Source: an uncultured Panacagrimonas sp. (GTDB lineage: Bacteria > Pseudomonadota > Gammaproteobacteria > Nevskiales > Nevskiaceae). Taken from it: a DNA stretch of 9,951 nucleotides. Where the stretch lies: positions 1 to 9,951 of the forward strand of contig CAMLNE010000146.1 in NCBI GenBank assembly GCA_946481265.1. Reading direction: 5' to 3'. Of this stretch, positions 1-6,097 are shown one piece after another (the stretch's first letter is position 1; each line of letters starts with the position of its first letter). The position numbers were made by a program, and so were the translations under genes. The notes beneath the pieces were generated by a model. It had not been told where the DNA came from, made no database searches, and worked only from the letters and a program-made list of their open reading frames with translations.

Positions 1-250
1 TCAACTCCACGTTCAGGCGCCCGCCGCCCGAGTCGCCGGTAAACGCGGCGACGTTGGGGTCGGCCTGCAGGACCTCCATCAACTGGCGCATGCGCGCCAC
101 CGTCGTCTCGTAGCCGACGCCCTGCGCGAACTCGACGCTGCCGTTGATCTGCCCGGTGTCCACGCTCGGGATGAACCCCTTCGGGACGATCATGAACAGG
201 TAGGCGGTGCCGACGACGAGCAGCGCCGAAAGCACCATCGTGGCGCCCTT
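1..250 (-). other. RND efflux permease fragment in the same frame
   Basis: Codons about 410-491 encode a hydrophobic helix (MVLSALLVVGTAYLFMIV) followed by PKGFIPSVDTGQINGSVEF and a periplasmic stretch. This matches transmembrane helix 7 and the start of the second periplasmic loop of AcrB/MdtB-type RND pumps, whose hallmark is 'P.GF.P..D.G'. The piece starts in the middle of a normally ~1,000-residue protein and leaves the window at base 1. It has no start of its own and is read only as a continuation of the P450/DUF5916 frame. It looks like a fragment joined on rather than a domain of a working fusion. Confidence 0.7.
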
Positions 251-1474
251 GAAGCGGATGGTCTGCAATGGCAGCCGAATCTCGACGGCGTAGCCGGTAT
301 CGGTGAGCCGGCCCGCGCTGTCCCAGACCCAGTCGGGTGATGTGTCTTCGCCGCCGGCCGGCGTATTCAGCATGTCGAGCTGGATGCCGCTGGGATTCAC
401 CATCAGGTGGTAGGAGGCCTGCCCGGTGCCGAGCGCGAGGTGCCGGTTGTTGGTGCGGTCCTGGATGAAGGCGTCCGGATACTCGAACTCGCGCGGATCG
501 CGGTTGGTGATCGGCAGGGCCAGCATGACCTGCTGGCCCGGCAGCATGGTCTTGCCGGCGATCGTCGTTTCACGCCGCACGATGCGGCCGACCGTGCCCG
601 GGCTGTAGTAGCGCAGCAGTTCATCGACGGCCGCGGGCAGGCGCTCGGGGTGGCGGATCAGCCGGCGGCGCAGCTCGACGTCCCAGCCCAGGCGCCACAG
701 CGCGCTGCCGATCAGCTTGGCCGAGTTCTCGATGCCGCCGATGAGCAGCACGGTGGAGAAGCCCAGCAGTTCGCGGTGCGTCAGGCGGTCGCCGTCGACC
801 TCGGCGTTGATGACCGAGGACAGCACGTCGGTGCCGGGCTCGCGCTTGCGACGCTCGATGTTCTTCTCGAAGTACGCATACATCTGCTCGATCTTGGGCT
901 GCGCGGCCTGTGGATCGTTGAGGAATTCGTGCGTGATCGCGGTGGTCCAGTAGTCGAACATCGGGCCGTCCTCGGCGGGCAGGCCCATGATCAGCGCGGT
1001 GACGATGGCCGGGATCGGATCGGCCAGGATGCGGCCGACGTCGGCGTGCCCGTCCTCGATGAAGCCGTCCATCAACTCGTGCACGGAGTGCTGCACTGCA
1101 TCGCTGTACTGGGTCACGCTGCGCGGCATGAACGACAGGTTGACCAGCCGGCGCGCCCGCATGTGCTCGGGCTCGTCCTGCTCGGCAAGCATCAGCGGCT
1201 CGGTCACCGCGTACTTGGGGAAGATCACGCCGGCGCTGGAAAATCCGTCGACATCCTTGATGATCTGCTCGGCCTCGGGATAGCCGGTGACCACCCAGAA
1301 GCCGCCGTGGCGTTCACTCCAGCCGATCGGTTCCTTGGCCGCGATGGCCAGGTCGCGGAACTGCTCGTAGTACGCGCAGGGCGTGCCGTCGGGTCCGATC
1401 GGTGGGTCGAGGTGATCGTAGGCGGCGTACAGCGCCTTGAGATCGGCTTCGGGTGCGGGTGTGGGTGCGTTCAT
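1..1474 (-). CDS. Cytochrome P450, chimeric 3' end, runs off the left edge
   Basis: The frame is open from ATG at 1474 to the window edge (491 codons, no stop). Residues 1-352 are a soluble bacterial class I type cytochrome P450, a heme monooxygenase that needs separate redox partners; none are encoded here. Visible marks are the I-helix stretch GGIEN at 246-250, the K-helix ExxR at E285-R288 (ELLRYYSP), and the start of the heme loop, HLALGTGQ, at 345-352. The heme-ligating Cys should follow within a few residues but is absent. The protein instead continues as QASYHLMVNPSG, similar to DUF5916/CBM9 proteins (about 353-409), and then as an RND permease (about 410-491). The reading as written cannot bind heme. 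The I-helix has Asn250 where most P450s have Thr. GGAG at 1483-1486, eight bases upstream, supports the start. It lies 63 bp after the SnoaL-like gene, so the two are probably co-transcribed. The substrate is unknown. Confidence 0.85.
   Translation of the reverse strand, partial: MNAPTPAPEADLKALYAAYDHLDPPIGPDGTPCAYYEQFRDLAIAAKEPIGWSERHGGFWVVTGYPEAEQIIKDVDGFSSAGVIFPKYAVTEPLMLAEQDEPEHMRARRLVNLSFMPRSVTQYSDAVQHSVHELMDGFIEDGHADVGRILADPIPAIVTALIMGLPAEDGPMFDYWTTAITHEFLNDPQAAQPKIEQMYAYFEKNIERRKREPGTDVLSSVINAEVDGDRLTHRELLGFSTVLLIGGIENSAKLIGSALWRLGWDVELRRRLIRHPERLPAAVDELLRYYSPGTVGRIVRRETTIAGKTMLPGQQVMLALPITNRDPREFEYPDAFIQDRTNNRHLALGTGQASYHLMVNPSGIQLDMLNTPAGGEDTSPDWVWDSAGRLTDTGYAVEIRLPLQTIRFKGATMVLSALLVVGTAYLFMIVPKGFIPSVDTGQINGSVEFAQGVGYETTVARMRQLMEVLQADPNVAAFTGDSGGGRLNVEL
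248..424 (-). other. DUF5916/CBM9-like segment inside the P450 frame
   Basis: Codons about 353-409 of the minus-strand frame read like the N-terminal carbohydrate-binding-family-9-like domain found ahead of DUF5916 outer-membrane barrels. The pattern is a beta strand with VNPSGIQLD, then WVWDSAGRLTDTGYAVEIRLP and LQTIRF, matching the family pattern 'VNP.G.Q.D ... W...W.S.....GY.VE..IP...IRF'. No P450 has this sequence after the heme loop. Both borders are abrupt. The exact breakpoints cannot be fixed without the parent genes; they lie near 412-424 and 242-256. It is a fragment, not a gene. Confidence 0.6.
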
Positions 1475-1537
1475 CCTTGGATCTCCGGATCGTTCTGCCT
1501 GGGCTGCACGCCACCGACGGGCGGCGGCGACGGCGCC

Positions 1538-1954
1538 TCAGGACTTGAGCTGACGCAGCACGGTGGCCAGGTCCCAGTAGTCACGCTCCTCGACCACCTT
1601 GCCGCTGGCGTCGAAGCGGAACACCGAGTTCCCGCGCACCTGGAAGCTCTTTCCCTTGCACGAACTGCCCACCTGGAACAGGTCGGCCTCACCCATCGTG
1701 GCGTGCCAGGTCCATTCGACGACGCCTTCGCGCTCGTTGCCGATATAGGTGTCCGGCAGGAACTTGTGTGAGCCGGCCTCGGGGGCGAAAAAGCCCTCGA
1801 AGAACTGGCGCAGGCCGCCGTCCCAGCCGTCTGCGTCCAGGCCCAGCGGCACATCGGCGAACTTCACCTTGGGGTGGTAGAGCTTCTGCAATGCCGCCAC
1901 ATCGGCCTTGTTGAAGCTGTCGTTCAACCAGCGTCGTGCCCAATCCATGTTCAT
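1538..1954 (-). CDS. SnoaL-like / NTF2-fold protein
   Basis: This 138-residue protein resembles SnoaL-like polyketide-cyclase/ester-cyclase-family members, small alpha+beta barrel proteins of the NTF2 superfamily. Seen in the sequence: an N-terminal helix followed by HPKVKFADVP, a GLRQFFEGFFAPEAG helix, the core strand VVEWTWHATM, and the C-terminal RGNSVFRFDASGKVVEERDYWDL block typical of the family. It has no signal peptide and is probably cytoplasmic. Family members act as cyclases, isomerases or hydrolases, or have no known activity; the reaction here cannot be told. The start at 1954 is favoured by GGAGA at 1962-1966, seven bases upstream; a second Met two codons in is possible. It is followed by the P450 on the same strand after 63 bp and diverges from the AraC-type regulator, so all three probably serve one pathway. 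Confidence 0.8.
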   Translation of the reverse strand: MNMDWARRWLNDSFNKADVAALQKLYHPKVKFADVPLGLDADGWDGGLRQFFEGFFAPEAGSHKFLPDTYIGNEREGVVEWTWHATMGEADLFQVGSSCKGKSFQVRGNSVFRFDASGKVVEERDYWDLATVLRQLKS

Positions 1955-2060
1955 TGCCGCGTCTCCGTCGGGTTGACTGATGGGCCGATTGGAACGCCGC
2001 GCCCCGATCCGGTCTTTCGACTTCTTCGGGTCCTGATCGATTTCGTCGCCTCCGGCACCG

Positions 2061-2088
2061 CCCGTCTTGCGAGTGCCCGCACGACGGG
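2061..2088. promoter_or_regulatory. Imperfect inverted repeat in divergent spacer, candidate operator
   Basis: The arms CCCGTCTTGCG (2061-2071) and CGCACGACGGG (2078-2088) pair at 10 of 11 positions across a 6-base spacer. It sits in the 190-bp spacer between the SnoaL-like gene and the AraC-type gene, about 57 bp before the regulator's start. There is no T-run, so it is not a normal terminator. AraC proteins often bind direct rather than inverted repeats, so binding by the neighbouring regulator is inference only. GC-rich DNA makes such arms by chance more often than AT-rich DNA does. Confidence 0.35.
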
Positions 2089-2129
2089 TGTACACAACCC
2101 GGATGACACGGCCGCAAAGGCCGGCTGCT

Positions 2130-2136
2130 GGAGGAG
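2130..2136 (+). promoter_or_regulatory. Shine-Dalgarno deciding the AraC-type start
   Basis: GGAGGAG at 2130-2136 is a near-ideal ribosome binding site. It is eight bases before ATG 2145 but only two before ATG 2139, which favours 2145. The in-frame upstream ATG at 2067 would lie inside the candidate operator and has no such site. Confidence 0.65.
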
Positions 2137-2144
2137 AGATGGTG

Positions 2145-3047
2145 ATGTATGCATCGGGCCGGATTTCCAGCGCGACCGCCAGCCGCTTCGCCGACTCGTG
2201 CGAGGCGGTGAGCCGGGCGGTGGGCTTCCTGCCCGCCCTGTCCAGCAGCAGCGCGGGCTGGAACAGCCTGGCGCTATATGCCTGGCGCGGACACTGCGAG
2301 CGGGCGCACTTCCAGCCCCTGCCCGAGCCCACGCTCGTCTACCACACGGGCGGCGCGCCGGTGGTCAAGATCCGCCGCGGCCGGTCCTGGAGCGAACCCA
2401 GCCGCCCCGGGCTGCTGACGGTGATCCCCGCCGGCACGCCGGTGGACTGGGTGATCGACGGTGACGTGCACTCGTATTCCGTGCATTTGGGCAGCGATTT
2501 CTTCTCCACCGTCACCGGGGTCTCCTCGCAGCGCGAGCCCCTGCGTTTCCGCTGCGGGGTGGTCGATCCCCTGCTGGCCGCCGCCATCACCGCGCTGGCC
2601 GACGAGCTCGCCCGCCCGGCCCAGCGCGGCTCGCTGTATGCGGACGCCATCGCCGACATGATGACCCTGCACCTGCTGCGCGGCACCGACACGCTGGCGG
2701 CGCCGGCGACCTCATCGGGCGGCCTGTCCCGGCAGCAGTTGCGGCACACGCTCGAGCTGCTCGAGTCGAGCGTGGAAAGCGGCATCAGCCTGCAGGCCCT
2801 GGCCGGGCATGCGGGGCTGAGCCGGACGTATTTCGCCGAGGCTTTCCAGCGCGCCATCGGGCGCTCACCGCATCGCTACCTGACGCAGCGGCGCATCGCG
2901 CGTGCGCAGACGCTGCTGCAGCACACCGGCATGCCGCTGTCCGAGATCGCCCTCCAGTGCGGCTTCTCCAGCCAGGCCCACTTCTCGCAGTCCTTCCGCC
3001 AGCACACCGGAACCACGCCCGGCCGCTATCGCCTGGAACTGCGCTAG
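2145..3047 (+). CDS. AraC-family transcriptional regulator
   Basis: This is a 300-residue DNA-binding regulator. The C-terminal part (about 203-298) is a typical AraC/XylS double helix-turn-helix. The first HTH is at 215-240 (SLQALAGHAGLSRTYFAEAF) and the second at 264-290 (PLSEIALQCGFSSQAHFSQSF), followed by the usual G.TPGRYR ending. The N-terminal ~130 residues look like the cupin-type sensing domain of the AraC-binding-like group (IPAGTPVDWVIDG and the following beta strands), which would bind a small effector or set dimerisation. The effector is unknown. ATG 2139 is the alternative start; 2145 has the better Shine-Dalgarno spacing. It diverges from the SnoaL-like/P450 pair, the usual position for a local activator of that operon and of its own gene; that role is inferred from layout only. 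Confidence 0.9.
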   Translation: MYASGRISSATASRFADSCEAVSRAVGFLPALSSSSAGWNSLALYAWRGHCERAHFQPLPEPTLVYHTGGAPVVKIRRGRSWSEPSRPGLLTVIPAGTPVDWVIDGDVHSYSVHLGSDFFSTVTGVSSQREPLRFRCGVVDPLLAAAITALADELARPAQRGSLYADAIADMMTLHLLRGTDTLAAPATSSGGLSRQQLRHTLELLESSVESGISLQALAGHAGLSRTYFAEAFQRAIGRSPHRYLTQRRIARAQTLLQHTGMPLSEIALQCGFSSQAHFSQSFRQHTGTTPGRYRLELR

Positions 3048-3386
3048 GAGAGCGCAAGACTGGCGCGCGCGCCCGGCCGCTTCGCGAGGGGATGCGCGGA
3101 CCCTGTCATCCGCTCCTCGCAGCGGGCTCCCCGCGCGGCGCCCGCATCCATGCGACGCGCGCTCGCCGCACGCCTTCGGGGGCTATCGAGGATCCGCCCT
3201 TACCTCGCGCCCACGCCGCATCGATTCACCCTGCGGCGCGGTCCCGGGCGCGACGGCAGGCCGGCCCACGCAGGAGTGCGGAAAGCGCGATCACACGACA
3301 AGGCCGATCGAACCCATCAGGAAAACGCGTTTGCAATCCATCCCTTTGCCCATAAGCTCGGGGGACCGCAATCCAGAGGAGTGGTC
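3048..3386. other. Intergenic region, AraC-type gene to dps
   Basis: These 339 bases hold no credible gene; in-frame extensions of dps upstream of 3387 are Arg/Pro/Ala-rich with no start signal. A GGCGCGCGCGCC palindrome at 3062-3073 lies just after the AraC-type stop but has no T-run. From about 3300 the DNA becomes less GC-rich, as expected for a promoter. It includes a perfect AAACGCGTTT palindrome (3323-3332) and TTTGCCCATAAG (3345-3356), whose CATAAG could be a poor -10. No convincing -35/-10 pair with correct spacing was found. Confidence 0.5.
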
Positions 3387-3920
3387 ATGGCCAAGAAGGA
3401 CAAGCAGACGGACAAGACGGGAAAGCAGACGGGAAAGCAGGTGGACAAGGGCAGCAAGATCGACATCGGCATCGACCGCGACCAGCGCAAGGGAATCGCC
3501 GACGGCCTGTCGCGCCTGCTGGCGGACGAGTACACGCTGTACCTGAAGACCCACAACTTCCACTGGAACGTCACGGGTCCGATGTTCAACACCCTTCACC
3601 TGATGTTCGAGACCCACTACACCGAATCCGCGCTGGCGGTGGACCTGGTGGCCGAGCGCATCCGCTCGCTGGGCGTTCCCGCGCCGGGCACCTACAAGCA
3701 GTACGCCGCGCTGTCCTCGATCGAGGAGACCGAGGGCCAGCCCGAGGCCATGGAAATGGTGCGCCTGCTGGTCAAGGCCCACGAGGCCTGCGCGCGCACC
3801 GCGCGCTCGGTCTTCCCGCTGGCCGACGCCGCGCGCGACGAGCCGACCGCCGACCTGCTCACGCAGCGCCTGCAGGTGCACGAGAAGACCGCGTGGATGC
3901 TGCGTTCGCTGCTGGAGTGA
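3387..3920 (+). CDS. dps: Dps-family ferritin-like DNA-protection protein
   Basis: This 177-residue member of the Dps/miniferritin family forms 12-subunit shells that oxidise Fe(II) with peroxide and, in many species, coat DNA in stress or stationary phase. The ferroxidase ligands are visible as H59, H71, D86 and E90, in [18 protein letters not shown] and [13 protein letters not shown]. Their spacing (12, 27 and 31 residues from the first His) equals that of E. coli Dps H51, H63, D78 and E82. Residues 2-24 form a Lys-rich flexible tail with two TGKQ copies, a feature linked to DNA binding in E. coli Dps. ATG 3387 is chosen because AGAGGAG (3375-3381) sits five bases ahead. Regulation by OxyR or sigma-S is usual for the family but no site is visible. 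An oppF-like gene starts 7 bp downstream. Confidence 0.95.
   Translation: MAKKDKQTDKTGKQTGKQVDKGSKIDIGIDRDQRKGIADGLSRLLADEYTLYLKTHNFHWNVTGPMFNTLHLMFETHYTESALAVDLVAERIRSLGVPAPGTYKQYAALSSIEETEGQPEAMEMVRLLVKAHEACARTARSVFPLADAARDEPTADLLTQRLQVHEKTAWMLRSLLE
3417..3440 (+). repeat. 12-bp perfect tandem duplication in the dps tail
   Basis: ACGGGAAAGCAG occurs twice head to tail (3417-3428 and 3429-3440), adding one Thr-Gly-Lys-Gln unit to the Lys-rich N-terminal tail of Dps. It stays in frame and would lengthen the tail and its positive charge. It may vary in copy number between strains. Confidence 0.9.
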
Positions 3921-3927
3921 TCGCGGC

Positions 3928-4926
3928 GTGAGCGTGGCGAGCGTCGCCGCTCCGCTGCTCGCGGTGCGCCGGCTCAAGGTCCATTACCGCCTCGCCCCGT
4001 CGATCCCCTGGGGTCGACCGGGGTGGCTCAAGGCGGTCGATGGCGTGGACTTCAACCTGGCGGCAGGCGAGACGCTGGGCATCGTCGGCGAATCGGGCTG
4101 TGGCAAGTCGACGCTGGCCCGCGCGCTGGCGGGTCTGCAGCCGGTGACCGCCGGCGGCATCGAATACGGCGGCCGCAACCTGGCCCGGCTCGACGTCGCC
4201 GGATGGCGACCGCTGCGTCGCGAGATCCAGATGGTGTTCCAGGATCCGCTGGCCAGCCTGGACCCGCGCATGACCATCGGTGCGAGCATCGCTGAACCGC
4301 TGGAAGCGCTCTACCCGGAGATCGGCCGTGCCGAGCGCGCCGCGCGGGTGCAGGCGATGCTGGAGAAGGTTGGCCTGTCGGCCTCGCTGATCAACCGCTA
4401 TCCGCACGAGTTCTCCGGCGGCCAGTGCCAGCGGGTCGGGATCGCGCGCGCGCTGGTGGTGCGTCCACGCGTGCTGATCTGCGACGAGCCGGTCTCGGCG
4501 CTCGATGTCTCGGTGCAGGCGCAGATCGTCAACCTGCTGGCGGATCTGCAGGCCGAGTACGGCCTGTCGATGCTCTTCATCGCGCATGACCTGGCGGTCG
4601 TTCGCCACATCAGCCGGCGCGTGCTCGTGATGTACCTGGGCAAGGTGATGGAACAGGCGACGCGCGAGGCGCTGTTCGAATCACCGGTCCACCCGTATAC
4701 GCGGGCGCTGCTGGCGGCCGTGCCCGGCGCCGGCGGTGCCAGTCGCGAGCCGCTCGAAGGCGAGATTCCCAGTCCCGCGGATCCGCCGCCAGGCTGCGTG
4801 TTCGTCACCCGCTGCCCGATCGCCGATGCGCACTGCGCGCGCCATCCACCCACCCTGGTGCGGGCGGTCCACGGCGGCTACTCGGCCTGCCACTTCACCG
4901 CCACGGCGCACACCGCATCGTCGTAG
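3928..4926 (+). CDS. oppF: Oligopeptide ABC transporter ATPase, OppF type
   Basis: This 332-residue nucleotide-binding subunit of a peptide importer is close in length and sequence to E. coli OppF, with blocks such as INRYPHEFSGGQCQR and ICDEPVSALDVS. The ABC motifs in order are Walker A GESGCGKST 54-62, Q-loop Gln105, signature FSGGQ 162-166, Walker B VLICDE 182-187 and switch His220. The C-terminal oligopeptide-transporter domain starts at VHPYTRALL (254 on) and has four Cys (290, 296, 303, 321) in the spacing that holds a [4Fe-4S] cluster in some Opp/Dpp ATPases. OppF normally pairs with OppD and the permeases OppB and OppC. None is here: dps lies 7 bp upstream and a convergent protease gene downstream. 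The start is GTG at 3928, with GGAG (3914-3917) ten bases ahead; GTG 3934 is an alternative. No frameshift or lost motif is seen, so it is probably functional. Confidence 0.92.
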   Translation: MSVASVAAPLLAVRRLKVHYRLAPSIPWGRPGWLKAVDGVDFNLAAGETLGIVGESGCGKSTLARALAGLQPVTAGGIEYGGRNLARLDVAGWRPLRREIQMVFQDPLASLDPRMTIGASIAEPLEALYPEIGRAERAARVQAMLEKVGLSASLINRYPHEFSGGQCQRVGIARALVVRPRVLICDEPVSALDVSVQAQIVNLLADLQAEYGLSMLFIAHDLAVVRHISRRVLVMYLGKVMEQATREALFESPVHPYTRALLAAVPGAGGASREPLEGEIPSPADPPPGCVFVTRCPIADAHCARHPPTLVRAVHGGYSACHFTATAHTASS

Positions 4927-5181
4927 GGTCCTGCGCGGGCGGCGGCGCCGGGTATCCGCACGCGGGCGCTGTCCTGGCGCGCCTGCGTTCACCGGCACGC
5001 GGCAGCACATCCCCTTGTTCCCGCTGGTGGGCTGCGCTGCCCGTGCTTCGTCAGCAGCCGCTCGGCGCCGGGTCCGGCCGGCTCAGGCCATACCTCGCCG
5101 GCTGTGCACGACGCGGTGGCCGGGCCTGTGCCGGCTCATCCTGCATGGCCACTCCGCGGCGAATCCGGCGCTTCGCACGCG
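4927..5181. other. Intergenic region between convergent oppF and M48 genes
   Basis: The 255 bases hold no credible coding region. A weak hairpin, GCGAA (5159-5163) with TTCGC (5172-5176) around an 8-base loop, lies 6 bases beyond the protease stop and could stop its transcript, but there is no T-run. Nothing else was recognised. Confidence 0.4.
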
Positions 5182-5973
5182 CTATCCGCATTTCGGATTG
5201 CGGCCCCGTCCCTTGGCCTGCACGTACAGGTCGAGCGCGTGCTTCATGCGCCCGTTGAGATCGTGCATGCGCGTCTCGTCCGAGGGATGGGTGGAAAGAA
5301 TCTCCGGCGGCTTCTGTCCGCCACTGGCCCTGGCCATGTTCTGCCACAGCGTGACCGACGCGCGCGGGTCGAACCCGGCCATCGCCATCAGGTCCAGACC
5401 GAGCAGATCGCCTTCGCTTTCGTGGCTGCGCGAGTACGGCAACAGGAACAGCGCGCTGACGCCCATGCTGTAGAGCTGGCCGACGCCATAGGCCGAGGCG
5501 AACGCGCCGCCGATCTGCGCCGGGATGTTGGCCGACGCGCGTTCGGCCGAGTGGCGCGCCAGCACGTGCACCACCTCGTGACCGATGACCGCCGCGAGCT
5601 GGTCCTGGGTGTCGGCAATCTTGAGCAGGCCGGTGAAGACGCCGATCTTGCCGCCCGGCAGGGCGAAGGCGTTGACGTCGTCGCTGGCGAACACGCCGAC
5701 CTCCCAGCTGGGCGGAATCGCCAGATCGGAGGCGTTCGGCAGGTTCGGCACCTGGCGCGTGATGTGGTCGGAGACGCACTGCACGTAGCCGACGACCTTC
5801 GAATTGTCGGAACGCGGCATCTCCTTCTGCATCTGCTGGAAGGAGGCGACGCCCTGCGCGTTGATCGAATCGTCGGAGATCAGGATGAACTGCTTGCGCC
5901 CGAGCGGTGAGGTGGCGCAGGCGGTCAGCACGACGACGATGCTGACGACGGCGAGAACGGAGAGGCGGCGCAT
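5182..5973 (-). CDS. M48-family lipoprotein metallopeptidase (LoiP-like)
   Basis: This 263-residue zinc protease has a lipoprotein signal peptide. The hydrophobic leader is followed by the lipobox LTAC with Cys19, and a lipid-anchored periplasmic location is expected. The catalytic HEVVH is at 132-136, and the downstream ESEGD (185-189) supplies the third zinc ligand. Other family blocks are DDVNAFALPGGKIGVFTGLL before the active site and STHPSDETR near the C terminus. It most resembles the short LoiP/YggG-type M48 peptidases, which degrade misfolded envelope proteins; it lacks the C-terminal TPR region of BepA. The start at 5973 has AGGGGA (5981-5986) seven bases ahead. Residue 188 is Gly where Ala is commoner, probably harmless. 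It diverges from the exported DUF4864-like gene across 124 bp. Sure of the family, less so of the LoiP subgroup. Confidence 0.93.
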   Translation of the reverse strand: MRRLSVLAVVSIVVVLTACATSPLGRKQFILISDDSINAQGVASFQQMQKEMPRSDNSKVVGYVQCVSDHITRQVPNLPNASDLAIPPSWEVGVFASDDVNAFALPGGKIGVFTGLLKIADTQDQLAAVIGHEVVHVLARHSAERASANIPAQIGGAFASAYGVGQLYSMGVSALFLLPYSRSHESEGDLLGLDLMAMAGFDPRASVTLWQNMARASGGQKPPEILSTHPSDETRMHDLNGRMKHALDLYVQAKGRGRNPKCG

Positions 5974-6097
5974 GGTGAAGTCCCCTGAAGACCGGCGTAA
6001 GGTGTGGACGCGCGTATGGTACTGCGCCCGAAACCAGACTCACGATGAACACGTATGAGCGAACACCGATGAGACCGCTCCCGTCCCGCGAGATCCC

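Noticed and set aside
1..1474. A genuine P450-DUF5916-RND fusion as a new system
   Set aside because: The P450 lacks its heme Cys, the CBM9-like and RND pieces are mid-protein fragments, and the joint-bearing end is the window edge; a misjoin is far simpler.
407..1771. 454-codon plus-strand open frame
   Set aside because: It is antisense to the P450 and the SnoaL-like gene, His/Gly/Val-rich with no recognisable domain; long antisense frames are expected in very GC-rich genes.
2067..2144. Upstream in-frame start for the AraC-type gene
   Set aside because: The extension is Arg/Pro-rich, crosses the inverted repeat and lacks a ribosome site, whereas GGAGGAG serves 2145.
3062..3073. GGCGCGCGCGCC palindrome as a terminator of the AraC-type gene
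   Set aside because: It is a simple GC alternation in GC-rich DNA with no T-run.
3150..3386. Upstream in-frame extension of dps
   Set aside because: It is Arg/Pro-rich, unlike any Dps, and a good Shine-Dalgarno precedes 3387.
3291..4608. Two long minus-strand frames (3291-3977, 3859-4608)
   Set aside because: They are antisense to dps and oppF and show no domain; the plus-strand motifs are decisive.
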